A stretch of DNA of 64,000 bases from contig NZ_JAGINT010000001.1 of the NCBI RefSeq assembly GCF_017876295.1, positions 3,410,001-3,474,000 of the forward strand, in the 5' to 3' direction. Within the stretch, counting starts at the first letter, position 1; every line of letters starts with the position of its first letter. The notes beneath the pieces are model-generated. The model was given only the letters and a program-made list of their open reading frames with translations, was not told where the DNA came from and did not search any database. Below, piece by piece: positions 8,824-17,694 of this stretch. This DNA is from Kribbella aluminosa. GTDB taxonomy: Bacteria > Actinomycetota > Actinomycetes > Propionibacteriales > Kribbellaceae. Both the position numbers and the translations under genes were made by a program.

Positions 8824-9444
8824 ATGAGTGAGCGGACGGTGGACGTGGTCGTGTTCGACATCGGCGGGGTGCTGCTGGACTGGAGTCCGACGTACCTGTA
8901 CGCCGACCTGATCCCGGACGAGGAGGCGCGCACGCACTTCCTGACCAAGGTCGCGACGCCGGCCTGGAACCACACGCTGGACGAGGGCCGGCCATGGGCC
9001 GAGGCAGTCGCGGAGCTGTCGAGTCTGCACCCGGAGCACGCGGAGTGGATCGAGGCGTACGACACCGGCTGGTTGCGGATGGTGAAGGGCGTGTTCGAGG
9101 ACACCGCCGCGGTACTCACGGAGCTCCAGCGCGCCGGCGTCCCGACGTACGCGCTGACCAACTTCTCCGGTGAGAAGTGGGAGGTGGCGAAGGAGGCCTT
9201 CCCGGTCCTCACGCACTTCGACGGCGAGGTGGTGTCCGGCGTCGAGCAGACCGTGAAGCCGGACGAGAAGATCTACCGGATCCTGATCGAGCGCTTCGGG
9301 CTGGACCCGGCGCGGACGTTCTACACCGACGACATGGCGTACAACGTCGACGGGGCACGAGCGGTCGGCCTGGACGCCGAGGTCTTCACCGGCGCCGCGA
9401 ACCTGCGCGCCCAGCTCCGTGACCGCGGGCTCGCACTACAGTGA
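8824..9444 (+). CDS. HAD-superfamily hydrolase
   Basis: A 206-residue haloacid-dehalogenase-like hydrolase. Motif I is VVVFDIGGVLLDW with the nucleophile Asp near residue 10. Motif II is ALTNFSGEKWEV near 110. The Lys motif is EQTVKPDEKIYR near 145, and the acidic motif is FYTDDMAYNVDGARAVGLD near 165. This is the arrangement of the HAD-IA (YihX/epoxide-hydrolase-N-like) phosphatases, which remove phosphate from small sugars or nucleotides; the substrate is unknown. ATG 8824 is used because the family begins just before the nucleophile strand. It lies 10 bases after the MFS gene, and its stop is followed after 4 bases by the DUF1707 gene. Confidence 0.88.
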   Translation: MSERTVDVVVFDIGGVLLDWSPTYLYADLIPDEEARTHFLTKVATPAWNHTLDEGRPWAEAVAELSSLHPEHAEWIEAYDTGWLRMVKGVFEDTAAVLTELQRAGVPTYALTNFSGEKWEVAKEAFPVLTHFDGEVVSGVEQTVKPDEKIYRILIERFGLDPARTFYTDDMAYNVDGARAVGLDAEVFTGAANLRAQLRDRGLALQ

Positions 9445-9448
9445 TCCA

Positions 9449-9991
9449 GTGACCTCCGTCCCGGAAGACCGCTCGCCCGCGATCGGCGACGTCGACCGTA
9501 ATGCCGCCCTCGAACGGGTGCAGTCGGCGTACACCGGCGGTTACCTCACGCACGAGGAAATGGAGCAGCAACTCGAGCGGGTGCTGTCCGCGCGGACCCG
9601 CCTGGATCTCGAGGTCGCTGTCGCCGCGCTCCCGGCCGTGCAGTCGGGGAGTACGTCGACGATCAACGCGGCGTCCGGCCGGATCGTCCGGCGCGGCGGC
9701 TGGCAGCTGCCGCGGTACCTGAAGGTCGTGTCGATGTACGGGCGGGTCCGGCTCGACCTGTCGCAGGCGCAGTTCGAGGACGGCGCGGTCGACATCGACC
9801 TGAACGTGATGCACGGCGGCGTCAAGATCACGCTGCCCCGGAACGCGGTCGTCGACTTCGACGGAGTGCACACCGAGTGGAAGGACAGCCGCTACAAGCC
9901 CGCACGGAACTCCACCGGCAACGGTCCCCGGGTCCGGCTCACCGGCGTGATCGGCTTCGGCCGGCTGAAGATCCGGCACGCGCGCCGCTAG
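9449..9991 (+). CDS. DUF1707 (SHOCT-like) domain protein
   Basis: A 180-residue protein. Residues 10-65 carry the actinobacterial DUF1707 motif: IGDVDRNAALERVQSAYTGG, then LTHEEMEQQLERVLSART and DLEVAVAALP. The rest is beta-rich (VSMYGRVRLDLSQAQFEDG, VDIDLNVMHGGVKITLPRN) and resembles the C-terminal LiaF-like adhesin fold. No membrane helix is visible, so it is probably cytoplasmic or peripheral. GTG 9449 places the start right before the conserved domain, 4 bases after the HAD stop. Function is unknown; DUF1707 proteins are often near cell-envelope stress genes. Its stop overlaps that of the convergent lipoprotein gene by four bases (CTAG). Confidence 0.8.
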   Translation: MTSVPEDRSPAIGDVDRNAALERVQSAYTGGYLTHEEMEQQLERVLSARTRLDLEVAVAALPAVQSGSTSTINAASGRIVRRGGWQLPRYLKVVSMYGRVRLDLSQAQFEDGAVDIDLNVMHGGVKITLPRNAVVDFDGVHTEWKDSRYKPARNSTGNGPRVRLTGVIGFGRLKIRHARR

Positions 9992-11103
9992 AGAGCTGCC
10001 GAGATGGTTTCCGTGTACGTCGGGCTGGTCGCGAGGTACGCCGCCTCGACGTAGATCGTGCTGTCCTGACAGGTCATCGGAGTGAGCGCGACGCCGGGTT
10101 TCCCGGCGTACACGGTCTGCGGTTTCGGGAGGCCGGGGCGCCAGCGGTTGATCTGGTAGGTGTCCTCGCCGGCGCTGGTGACCGTCCGGGTCTCCCAGAG
10201 GATCCAGTTGCTGCAGGCAAGGATCGTGTCGGTGACGACGGTGCCGAGCGAACGGGCGGGGGAGTCGCCGGACTCCCGGACGTACGCCTTGCTCTGGTAC
10301 TGGTCCGGGTCGGCGGCGCCGACCTCCGACCAGACCGTCGCGCCGTGGAGGGTGGCGCCGCTCCACTGGATGCAGTTCGTTGCCGCGGGCACCGGTTCGG
10401 GGAGGCCGCCGGTCAGTGCTGCGGTCAGGACGCGCTTGCAGCGGCGGGCGGTCTCCGGGGCGACGATCTCGCTGAACGTCACGGTGTCCGCGGACACGAC
10501 CGGATCGGCGACGTACCCGGGCGCCGCGACGCAGGTGACGGTGCGGGACTTCAGCGTCGCGAGGTCGGCGACGATCAGGCAGGAGCGGTTCTTCGCGTCG
10601 GTGGAGCTGTACGCGAACGTTCCGTCGTACGCGCCGATCTCCGGCTCGGACACCGGCGGGATCGCGGGCGTCGTCGCCTTGCCGGTGGTCAGGTCGTAGC
10701 GCAGCACCTTGATCTGCGGGTCCGGGCCGTCGGAGCGGATGTCCTCGATCAGCGCCCAGTGGTCGTCGATCACGACGGGAGACTGGGCGACGAAACCCGC
10801 TGCGGGGACGTGCCGGACGACGACCTTCTTGGTGCCGCGGTCGGCGATGGTCGTCGTACCGGGCTCGTCGCTGCCGCGGGTGACGACGTAGGTGCGTTGC
10901 TGGGTGACGAGATGCTGGCCGTCGACCGGTTGCCGTAGGACGTTCGCCCAGGCCGGCAACGCCGTACCGCTGTCCGTCGGCCGTCCTGGTTTGGACGGGG
11001 CCGGGGTCGACGGTGCTGGCGTTGGGGTGCTGTCCGGTTTGGTGCTGGAGCAGCCGGCCAGTAGGAGGACGAGGGTGCCTACGGCAACGGTACGACGACG
11101 CAT
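9988..11103 (-). CDS. Secreted lipoprotein, beta-propeller-like, function unknown
   Basis: A 371-residue predicted lipoprotein: MRRRTVAVGTLVLLLAGC is a signal peptide with lipobox LLAG-C at residue 18, followed by a Thr/Pro/Ser-rich linker to about residue 45. The mature part has repeated short beta motifs (VVIDDHWALIEDIRS, IGAYDGTFAYSS, WSGATLHGATVWSEVG, ILACSNWILWETR) spaced like blades of a propeller, with several Cys that could pair outside the cell. I do not recognise a family with an assigned function. It directly abuts the C39-like gene upstream on the same strand (0-base gap), so the two are probably one transcript for two exported proteins. Confidence 0.7.
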   Translation of the reverse strand: MRRRTVAVGTLVLLLAGCSSTKPDSTPTPAPSTPAPSKPGRPTDSGTALPAWANVLRQPVDGQHLVTQQRTYVVTRGSDEPGTTTIADRGTKKVVVRHVPAAGFVAQSPVVIDDHWALIEDIRSDGPDPQIKVLRYDLTTGKATTPAIPPVSEPEIGAYDGTFAYSSTDAKNRSCLIVADLATLKSRTVTCVAAPGYVADPVVSADTVTFSEIVAPETARRCKRVLTAALTGGLPEPVPAATNCIQWSGATLHGATVWSEVGAADPDQYQSKAYVRESGDSPARSLGTVVTDTILACSNWILWETRTVTSAGEDTYQINRWRPGLPKPQTVYAGKPGVALTPMTCQDSTIYVEAAYLATSPTYTETISAAL

Positions 11104-12654
11104 CTACAGCCCGAGGTTCTGGAAGGAGTTGGCCAGGGTCGCGTTGAACAGGGCGCTCGCGGGGATGTTCCTCGGGCCGTCGGTGACGTTGCCGCGGCTG
11201 TTGAAACGGCGCTCGTTGAAGACCTCGAAGATCGCGATCGTGCCGTTCTTCTTGTCGTAGCCGCGGCCGACCTGATAGTGCCCGCTGTGGTTGAAGGCGA
11301 GGTACGGGAAGTACCGCTTGAGCAGTTGCACGTGCTCGATCACCGGGGCCTTGTAGACGCCGAGGTGCTTCTGGTGGACGGCGAAGAAGGTCTGCGTGTT
11401 CCAGGTGGAGACGCTCTGCACGATGTAGCTGCCGGCGGTCTTGGGCCAGCCGGTCTTCAGGTTCGTCTGCTGCACCATCGCGGAGATCGCCGTACCGCCG
11501 GTGGTCGACCCGAGATCCTTCGCCCAGGACGCCTGCGTGTCCTTCTGGTTGTCATCCGCCCAGTCGATCGACTGGAAGGTGGCCGGACCGCACCAGTACC
11601 CCTTCTCCTGGGAGGTCTGATACCCCTTCATGATGTACGCCGAAGCCGGCACAACCACCGGCGCCGCCGGAGTAGTAGGCACCGGCGTAGACGTCCCCAC
11701 CGTAGGAACCGTCCGCGTCGGAGTACTCGTCGACCCGCCAGTGGGCGTCCCCGTCGGCGTGCTGCCCGGGGGAGCCGTCAGCGCAGTCGCCGGCGTGGGT
11801 GTCGCCTCACCTGTCGCCCCGTCGGTCGGCTGCGGGGAGCCCGCGTCGCTCGGCTGGGCCGACGTACTCGCCGTTGGTTGTGGGTTGGTGATGGGGTTCG
11901 GGTGCGGGGTGTTGGACGCGGCCAGTTCGCGGAGGTCGCGGGCTTTGTCGCGGCCGTTCCAGGCGGCTTGCATCTCGTCGAGCTCGGCGGTGACGCGCTG
12001 GCTCTTCGGGAGGGCGGCGCGCTGCGCGACGAACGCGGCCGGCGTCAGGTCACCCGTGGCGATGTCCTGCTCGGCGCTCGCCTCGTCCGCGGCGCGCAGG
12101 CTCGGCTGCTCTATCAGCGCATGCCGCTGGGCGCCGGTCGGCACCTTGCTCACGAACCCGAGCCCGAGACAGTAGTTCTCGGTCTCGAGCTTGAAGCACC
12201 TCAGCATCGACGAAGCCTGCGCCGACACGTCCGCCGACCGCAGCTGAACATCACCAGGCGACGTCTCACTGACCTCCTTCACCACCTCACTCCACGACCG
12301 AGCCGCCGGCGGCTCGGTCGCCCCCGCAGTCGACTGACCGGCCGACGGCGTCCTCGTCGGGTACGCCGAAGGCTCCCCGGACTGGCCCGTGCTGGGCTCC
12401 CCGGACGGGCCGGTGCCCGGCTGACCGGAAGCGCCGGCGGTGGGCTCCGTGCCGGAGCCGCTGGTCGGTGCGGCACTTGCGGTGGGTGTCGTGCCGGAGC
12501 TGCTGGTCGGTGCGGCACTTGCGGTGGGTGTCGTACTGGGTGGTGTGGACCGGTGTTCCGGGTCGCGTGGCTGGTAGGCCTGGGCGGTGAGGGGTGCCTG
12601 GGCGAGCAGTGCACCCAGGAGGACCAGAGTTGCCCCCCGTGCTGCTGTGAGCAT
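11104..12654 (-). CDS. Secreted C39-like (papain-fold) protein with long Pro/Thr/Ser linkers
   Basis: A 516-residue exported protein. The start at ATG 12654 gives a signal peptide (ARGATLVLLGALLAQAPLTAQA); frames extending upstream run into the MITE-like element and are not used. A low-complexity Pro/Thr/Ser/Gly linker follows (residues 30-120, with a 42-bp DNA repeat near 12455-12540). Then comes a helical middle domain containing SMLRCFKLETENYCLGLGF, a second linker (250-335) and a C-terminal domain. That domain has GYWCGPATFQSIDW (Cys near 354) and NHSGHYQVGRGYDKKNG (His near 456), the C39-peptidase-like catalytic pair. It may be a cell-wall-associated protease or an inactive relative. The lipoprotein gene follows directly. 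Confidence 0.72.
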   Translation of the reverse strand: MLTAARGATLVLLGALLAQAPLTAQAYQPRDPEHRSTPPSTTPTASAAPTSSSGTTPTASAAPTSGSGTEPTAGASGQPGTGPSGEPSTGQSGEPSAYPTRTPSAGQSTAGATEPPAARSWSEVVKEVSETSPGDVQLRSADVSAQASSMLRCFKLETENYCLGLGFVSKVPTGAQRHALIEQPSLRAADEASAEQDIATGDLTPAAFVAQRAALPKSQRVTAELDEMQAAWNGRDKARDLRELAASNTPHPNPITNPQPTASTSAQPSDAGSPQPTDGATGEATPTPATALTAPPGSTPTGTPTGGSTSTPTRTVPTVGTSTPVPTTPAAPVVVPASAYIMKGYQTSQEKGYWCGPATFQSIDWADDNQKDTQASWAKDLGSTTGGTAISAMVQQTNLKTGWPKTAGSYIVQSVSTWNTQTFFAVHQKHLGVYKAPVIEHVQLLKRYFPYLAFNHSGHYQVGRGYDKKNGTIAIFEVFNERRFNSRGNVTDGPRNIPASALFNATLANSFQNLGL

Positions 12655-12771
12655 TGGGTCTCCCGAGCGGCGTGTGACGGCAGTGACTGTAGGTACGCCT
12701 GGGACCACAGTACGTGCTTGTGGCAACAAACGGGAGGCCCTCCCGCCGGGAATCCGTCCGGCGGGCCAACC

Positions 12772-12938
12772 TAGGCCCTGTCTGGCAATCCATCGCCTAC
12801 TGCGGGGCACTCGGCACGGCACCTCGCCGCACGGGTGCAAAGGCCACGATGCTCCGCATCGAGACCTTCGCCCCCGCGCGCCGAGCTACCGCACCGAGCA
12901 CCTCCTCGCTACGGCGATGGATTGCCAGACAGGGCCTA
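12772..12938. mobile_element. 167-bp MITE-like element with 26-bp perfect terminal inverted repeats
   Basis: The termini are exact inverted repeats of 26 bp: 12772-12797 begins TAGGCCCTGTCTGGCAATCC, and 12913-12938 is its complement. The interior is 115 bp and codes for nothing plausible. TIRs this long and exact with no transposase fit a non-autonomous miniature inverted-repeat element mobilised in trans by a DDE-type IS. The outermost base pair T...A could be part of a TA duplication, but this is not certain. It sits in the divergent gap between the C39-like gene and def, 40 bp before the def start. Confidence 0.8.
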
Positions 12939-12978
12939 AACTGTTCCGGTCCCGGTCCATGAAGCGTGTGGAGAGTCT

Positions 12979-13527
12979 GTGTCGGTCCAACCCATCCGCC
13001 TGTTCGGCGACCCCGTGCTGATCACCAAGGCCGAGCCGGTCGTCGACTTCGATGCCGAGCTGCGCCGCCTGGTGGCGGACCTCACCGACACCATGCAGGA
13101 CGCCCCGGGCTCCGGCCTGGCCGCGCCGCAGATCGGCGTCGGGCTGCGGGTCTTCACGTACCACGTCGAAGGCGAGCTGGGCCACCTGATCAACCCAGAA
13201 CTCTCCCTCTCCCTCGAGGAACAGTTCGGCCCCGAAGGCTGCCTCTCGATCCCCGGCCTGACCTTCGACTGCCGCCGCGCGCAGTCGGTGATCGCCAAGG
13301 GCTTCAACATGTACGGCGACCCCGTGGTCATCGAGGGCTCCGACCTGCTGGCCCGCTGCATCCAGCACGAGACCGACCACCTCGACGGCGTCCTGTTCGT
13401 CGACCGCCTCGACCGCGAAACCCGCAAGGCCGCCATGAAGGCCATCCGCGAAGCCGAATGGTCCGGCCTCTCCGGCCCGCCACCGATCAAGGTTTCCCCC
13501 CACCCCACGAACGGATTCGGGCTGTGA
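12979..13527 (+). CDS. def: Peptide deformylase
   Basis: Def (182 residues) removes the formyl group from nascent N-terminal methionine. All three metal-site motifs are present: motif 1 [11 protein letters not shown] near residue 44, motif 2 EGCLSIPG near 93 with the metal-binding Cys, and motif 3 QHETDHLDG near 132 with the two His ligands and catalytic Glu. The GTG start at 12979 matches the family N terminus ([10 protein letters not shown]). Its stop overlaps the fmt start by four bases (GTGA), so formylation and deformylation enzymes are translationally coupled, as in many bacteria. The MITE-like element just upstream could influence its transcription. Confidence 0.97.
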   Translation: MSVQPIRLFGDPVLITKAEPVVDFDAELRRLVADLTDTMQDAPGSGLAAPQIGVGLRVFTYHVEGELGHLINPELSLSLEEQFGPEGCLSIPGLTFDCRRAQSVIAKGFNMYGDPVVIEGSDLLARCIQHETDHLDGVLFVDRLDRETRKAAMKAIREAEWSGLSGPPPIKVSPHPTNGFGL

Positions 13528-14456
13528 GAGTCGTTTTCGCCGGTACGCCGGAGCCAGCTGTCACCGCGCTCGAGGCGATCGTTGCCAGTCGCCACGAGCT
13601 GGTCGGGGTCGTCACCCGGCCGGATGCGCCGGCCGGCCGGGGACGGAAGCTCGTCGCGTCGCCGGTCGCGCAGTACGCCGAGGAGCTCGGTGGGGTCGAG
13701 ATCCTGAAGCCCGTGAAGCCGAGCGATCCGGAGTTCCTGGCGCGGCTGCGGGAGATCGCGCCGGACTGCTGCCCGGTGGTCGCGTACGGCGGGCTGTTGC
13801 CGCAGGCGGCGCTCGACATCCCGAAGCACGGCTGGATCAACCTGCACTTCTCGGTGCTGCCTGCCTGGCGTGGGGCGGCGCCGGTGCAGCACTCGATCAT
13901 CTCCGGCGACGACGTGACCGGGGCGAGTACGTTCCGGATCGTGAAGGCGCTCGACGCCGGCCCGGTGTACGGCGTGCTCACCGAGCCGATCGGCCCGGAG
14001 GACACGGCCGGCGACTTGCTGCACCGGCTGGCGGTGTCGGGCGCGAAGCTTCTCGTGGACACGCTGGACGGGATCGAAGCCGGCGTACTGGAGGCACGTG
14101 AGCAGCCCGCCGAGGGGGTGACGCTGGCGCCGAAGATCACCGTCGAGGACGCCGAGCTGGATCTGAACGCACCGGCGCACCGGGTGGATCGGCTGGTGCG
14201 TGGGTGCAATCCCGCGCCGGGGGCATGGACGACGTTCCGCGGCGAGCGGCTGAAGGTGCTCGCGGTGCGGTTGACCGACGAGGAGCTGAAGCCGGGCGAG
14301 CTGCGGGCGACCAAGTCGAGCGTCCGCGTCGGGACCGGGAGTAAGGCGGTCGAGCTCGTCACGGTCCAGCCCCAGGGCAAGAAGCCGATGGCCGCGGCCG
14401 ACTGGGCGCGCGGCATCCGCCTCACCGACGAGGACCGTCTGGGTACGTCCGCGTGA
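13524..14456 (+). CDS. fmt: Methionyl-tRNA formyltransferase
   Basis: Fmt (310 residues) formylates initiator Met-tRNA using 10-formyl-tetrahydrofolate. It opens with [18 protein letters not shown]. The catalytic/folate site is [20 protein letters not shown] near residue 108, with [15 protein letters not shown] downstream. The C-terminal tRNA-binding domain follows from about 205 ([22 protein letters not shown]). One detail differs: the usual LHxSLLPxxRG reads [11 protein letters not shown], which is tolerated. The start GTG 13524 overlaps the def stop, and its own stop overlaps the rsmB start, forming a tight three-gene operon. Confidence 0.97.
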   Translation: MRVVFAGTPEPAVTALEAIVASRHELVGVVTRPDAPAGRGRKLVASPVAQYAEELGGVEILKPVKPSDPEFLARLREIAPDCCPVVAYGGLLPQAALDIPKHGWINLHFSVLPAWRGAAPVQHSIISGDDVTGASTFRIVKALDAGPVYGVLTEPIGPEDTAGDLLHRLAVSGAKLLVDTLDGIEAGVLEAREQPAEGVTLAPKITVEDAELDLNAPAHRVDRLVRGCNPAPGAWTTFRGERLKVLAVRLTDEELKPGELRATKSSVRVGTGSKAVELVTVQPQGKKPMAAADWARGIRLTDEDRLGTSA

Positions 14457-15976
14457 ACGATCGTTCGCCACGGAACCGCGGTCCGCAGCGGGGCCCGGAT
14501 CGGGTACGGCAGGTCGCGTACCGGGTGATCCGGCAGGTGACCGCTGAGGGCGGGTACGCGAACCTCGCGCTCAACAAGGCACTCCGCGAGGCGCGGCTGT
14601 CCGGGCGTGATGCCGCCTTCTGCACGGAGCTGGTCCACGGGACGCTGAGGTGGCAGGGCACGTACGACGCCTTCCTCGCGCGGAGCGTGTCGCGTCCGCT
14701 GGACGAGCTGGATCCGGAGCTGCTGGACATGCTGCGGCTCGGCAGTCATCAGCTGTTGAACATGCGGGTCGACTCGTACGCCGCGGTGTCGGAGATGGTC
14801 TCGCTTACTCGCTCGGAGCTCGGCCAGAAGCGCACCGGTCTCGTCAACGCCGTACTCCGCAAGATCAGCCAGCGCTCCCTGGACCAGTGGATCACCACCG
14901 TCGCTCCGCGATGGGAGGACGATCCGCTCGGTCACCTCGCCATCGCAGAAGCCCACCCCCGCTGGGTGATCGAGGCGTTCCAGCAAGCACTGACCCCGGC
15001 AAAGCCGGCCGACCGGGCAGGGCTGGGCGAGCCCGCGGGGTCGGCCGAGCGTGCAGTGCCGGGGGACCGGGCAGGCACGGAAGTTGTGTCGGGCGACCGG
15101 CCGGACGCGGGGCTGGGGGAGCCTGGGGCGTGGGGCGAGCAGTTGGCGGTGGGGTTGGAGGAGTTGCTGGTTGCGGATAACGAGCCGCCTCGGGTGACGC
15201 TGGTGGCTCGGCCTGGGCTGTCGGATGTGGATGAACTGGTGGCGGCAGGGGCTGTCGCGGCGCGCTGGTCGCCGTACGGTGCTGTGCTTGGTGGGGGTGG
15301 GGATCCGGGGCGGATCGGGGCAGTCGCGACGGGTCGAGCGGGAGTGCAGGACGAAGGGTCGCAGCTGGTGGCGATCGCGTTGGCGTCGGCGAAGGTCGAC
15401 GGGGACGACGCGAACTGGCTGGATCTGTGTGCAGGCCCGGGCGGCAAGTCCGCATTGCTGGCGGCGCTCGTCAAGGACGGTCGGCTGACGGCGGTCGAGC
15501 CGCTCAAGCATCGAGCCGAGCTGGTGCGGCAGAACCTCCGCGCGATCCCGGGCGACCACAAGGTGCTCGTCGGCGACGGCACCAAGCCGACCTGGCCGGC
15601 CGGTTCGTTCGACCGCGTGCTGGCCGACGTACCGTGCAGCGGCCTCGGCGCCCTCCGCCGTCGCCCGGAAGCGCGCTGGCGCCGTACACCGCAGGACGTC
15701 GAGGAGCTCCGCCCGCTCCAGGAAGCACTCCTGGACTCGGCGATCACCTCGGTCCGCCCGGGCGGCGTCGTCGCGTACGTGACCTGCTCCCCGCACCCGG
15801 ACGAAACCCGGGCCGTCGTCGACACGGTTCTCGCCGGGCGCGACGACGCGGCGCTCGAGGACGCCCGCGCGCTGTTCCCCGGCGTACCCGACCTCGGCGA
15901 CGGTCCCGACGTACAGCTCTGGCCGCACCTGCACGGCACCGACGCCATGTACCTGGCGCTCGTCCGACGCTCATAG
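14453..15976 (+). CDS. rsmB: 16S rRNA m5C methyltransferase RsmB (Fmu/Sun) with low-complexity insert
   Basis: RsmB (507 residues) methylates C967 of 16S rRNA. Residues 15-150 are the NusB-like RNA-binding domain ([36 protein letters not shown]). The SAM-binding motif is [18 protein letters not shown] near 322. The two catalytic Cys lie in [19 protein letters not shown] near 393 and [13 protein letters not shown] near 442. Between the NusB-like and methyltransferase parts, residues about 182-228 are a low-complexity Gly/Asp/Ala/Glu insert ([26 protein letters not shown]) not expected in the family, followed by about 200 bases with mostly G- or T-ending codons. The GTG start overlaps the fmt stop. 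Confidence 0.93.
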   Translation: MNDRSPRNRGPQRGPDRVRQVAYRVIRQVTAEGGYANLALNKALREARLSGRDAAFCTELVHGTLRWQGTYDAFLARSVSRPLDELDPELLDMLRLGSHQLLNMRVDSYAAVSEMVSLTRSELGQKRTGLVNAVLRKISQRSLDQWITTVAPRWEDDPLGHLAIAEAHPRWVIEAFQQALTPAKPADRAGLGEPAGSAERAVPGDRAGTEVVSGDRPDAGLGEPGAWGEQLAVGLEELLVADNEPPRVTLVARPGLSDVDELVAAGAVAARWSPYGAVLGGGGDPGRIGAVATGRAGVQDEGSQLVAIALASAKVDGDDANWLDLCAGPGGKSALLAALVKDGRLTAVEPLKHRAELVRQNLRAIPGDHKVLVGDGTKPTWPAGSFDRVLADVPCSGLGALRRRPEARWRRTPQDVEELRPLQEALLDSAITSVRPGGVVAYVTCSPHPDETRAVVDTVLAGRDDAALEDARALFPGVPDLGDGPDVQLWPHLHGTDAMYLALVRRS

Positions 15977-16024
15977 TCCGGACCTGCTGACAGGCGCTAT
16001 AGCCCGAACGGTGATGATAGAGCC

Positions 16025-17017
16025 GTGACAACGACGGCCACCCGACCCGCACGCTCGACCCGGCAGCACCATCTCGTCGGGCTGACGTCCGCCTTCGGGA
16101 TCGGGATGCTGGTCGCGGTCCAGTCCCGGATCAACGGGGAGCTCGGCGGCAAGCTGGGTGACGGGATCCCGGCGGCGCTGATCTCGTTCGGCACCGGTCT
16201 GCTGGTGCTGCTGATCGCGACGGCCGTGGTTCCTCCCGTACGGCGTGCGCTCGGCAATGTGTGGCGCGCGATCCGGACCCCGATGCGCGGGTACGGCGGT
16301 CTGCGCTGGTGGCAGTGCACGGGTGGTGTCGCGGGCGCGTTCCTGGTCGCGACGCAGTCGATCACCGTGTCCGTCATCGGCGTCGCGGTGTTCCTGGTGG
16401 CGGGTGTGGCCGGACAGGCGATCAGCAGTCTGGTCGTCGACCGCCTCGGGTTCGGTCCGGCCGGACCGCAACCGCTGACCACGCTGCGGATCGTCGGCGC
16501 CGCGATCGCGCTGGTCGCGGTAGCTCTCGCGGTCTCGGGGCAGTTGAGTCACCCCGGCGGGCTCCTGCTCGCGATCCTGCCTGCACTCGCCGGCGTCGGC
16601 ACCGCCGTACAGCAGGCGATCAACGGCCGGGTCGCCCGCACCGCCTCGTCCGACGCGTACGGCGCCGTTGCCGCCGGCGTGGTCAACTTCCTCGTCGGCT
16701 TCACCGCGCTACTGGTGGTCTTCCTCGTCGACGTGGCGTTCCGTGGAGCGCCGAGGGGCCTGCCGAGCGAGCCCTGGCTGTACTTCGGCGGCATGTGCGG
16801 CGTGATCTTCATCAGCGCGGCCGCCGCCGTGGTCCGCGTGGTCGGCGTCTTCGTCCTCGGCCTCGGCACCATCGCGGGCCAGCTGATCGCCAGCCTGTTC
16901 ATCGACATCCTCGCCCCGGTCGCCGACAAGCCGATCACCACCCCCGTCATCGCCGGCACCCTCCTCGCCCTCGCCGCCGTAGCAGTCGCCGCCGTCCCCA
17001 ACCTCCGCCACGCGTAG
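16025..17017 (+). CDS. DMT-superfamily permease, YdcZ/DUF606 family
   Basis: A 330-residue, about ten-helix inner-membrane protein. It is built from two similar halves, each starting with a motif around an Asn-containing helix: GIGMLVAVQSRINGELGGKLG near residue 25 and GVGTAVQQAINGRVARTASS near 195. Each continues with a phase similar to AALISFGTGLLVLL or AAGVVNFLVGFTALLVV. This duplicated N-G motif marks the YdcZ (DUF606) branch of the drug/metabolite transporters. The substrate is unknown. It stands about 50 bases after rsmB and converges on another DMT-type permease across a repeat-rich 0.6 kb. Confidence 0.85.
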   Translation: MTTTATRPARSTRQHHLVGLTSAFGIGMLVAVQSRINGELGGKLGDGIPAALISFGTGLLVLLIATAVVPPVRRALGNVWRAIRTPMRGYGGLRWWQCTGGVAGAFLVATQSITVSVIGVAVFLVAGVAGQAISSLVVDRLGFGPAGPQPLTTLRIVGAAIALVAVALAVSGQLSHPGGLLLAILPALAGVGTAVQQAINGRVARTASSDAYGAVAAGVVNFLVGFTALLVVFLVDVAFRGAPRGLPSEPWLYFGGMCGVIFISAAAAVVRVVGVFVLGLGTIAGQLIASLFIDILAPVADKPITTPVIAGTLLALAAVAVAAVPNLRHA

Positions 17018-17094
17018 GCCGCAGACCCCAACCACGGCCACCGACCGGAACGGGCGCGGTGCGGGGCCAAGGCCCCAACCTCCGCCACCCCACA

Positions 17095-17225
17095 CCGCAC
17101 CGACCCGGCCCCCGGCCCCGGCCCCCGGACCCGGCCCCCGGCCCCGGCCCCCGGCCCCGGCCCCCCGGCCCCGGCCCCTGGGCACCCGGCCCGGGCACCC
17201 GGCCCCTGGGCATCCGGCCCCGAGG
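17095..17225. repeat. C-rich simple repeat tract
   Basis: A run of CCCCGGCCCCGG-type units (about 17100-17180) merges into GGCACCCGGCCC-type repeats. On the - strand it offers many runs of three to six G and so could form G-quadruplexes or slip during replication. No gene is supported in it. It lies downstream of the YdcZ-type gene. Confidence 0.85.
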
Positions 17226-17256
17226 CTTGGCCTCGGCCCAAAGCCGAGCCTCGGTC

Positions 17257-17344
17257 CGTTTGAGGTGTTAACCTCGCAGGCTGCCCGTTCGCTGTCTGCA
17301 TGCGCTTGGTTAACGGGCGCGTTGCGGGGTTAACCCCTGAAATG
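17257..17344. repeat. 88-bp dyad repeat element, copy 2
   Basis: The centre is CATG at 17299-17302. Outer arms read GTTTGAGGTGTTAACC at the left and GGGGTTAACCCCTGAAA at the right; the inner stem is GCCCGTT with AACGGGC. It forms a direct repeat with copy 3 exactly 200 bp away; the repeated block includes about 20 bp of left flank (CCCAAAGCCGAGCCTCGGTC). Confidence 0.85.
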
Positions 17345-17456
17345 GCCGGGCGGGCCGGGACTCCCGGGCACCCGGTCCCGGGCACCCGGTCCCCGCCATC
17401 CGGCCCGACGCTCGGGCGTCCAGCCCCGTGGCTTGGCCCAAAGCCGAGCCTCGGTC

Positions 17457-17544
17457 CGTTTGAGGGGCTAACCTCGCAGGTTGCCCGTTCGCTGTCTGCA
17501 TGCGCTTGGTTAACGGGCACGTTGCGGGGTTAACCCCTGAAATG
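17457..17544. repeat. 88-bp dyad repeat element, copy 3
   Basis: Nearly identical to copy 2 (differences include GTGTTAACC to GGGCTAACC on the left arm and GGGCGC to GGGCAC on the right). The centre CATG is at 17499-17502. The 200-bp offset and shared left flank show that a segment containing the element and its flank was duplicated in tandem. Confidence 0.85.
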
Positions 17545-17650
17545 GCGGGGCGGGCCGGGGTGGACCTGGGCGGGGCGGGCCGGGGTGGGGCGGGGTGGGG
17601 GCGCGGCAGCGTGGCCGCGGGGCCGCGGGGCCGCGGGGCGAGGTGGCCGT
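17545..17650. repeat. G-rich tract with quadruplex motif
   Basis: The + strand carries GGGGTGGGGCGGGGTGGGGG at 17582-17601, four G-runs of four or five separated by single bases, an ideal G-quadruplex pattern. It is followed by three GGCCGCGG-type 9-bp repeats (about 17612-17640). It lies between two converging genes, so it may act in termination or simply be a slippage product. Confidence 0.8.
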
Positions 17651-17694
17651 GATGGGTGGCCGTGCCGGGCGATCCGCTGAGGAGCAGGGCCGGG

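Noticed and set aside
277..17544. Short peptides M-x-x-V-N-G-Q-x-x-G-L-T-P-Q-T encoded on both strands of the dyad elements.
   Set aside because: They arise from one conserved DNA arm, run into unrelated sequence or stop codons in some copies, and lack ribosome sites; treated as DNA/RNA structure, not genes.
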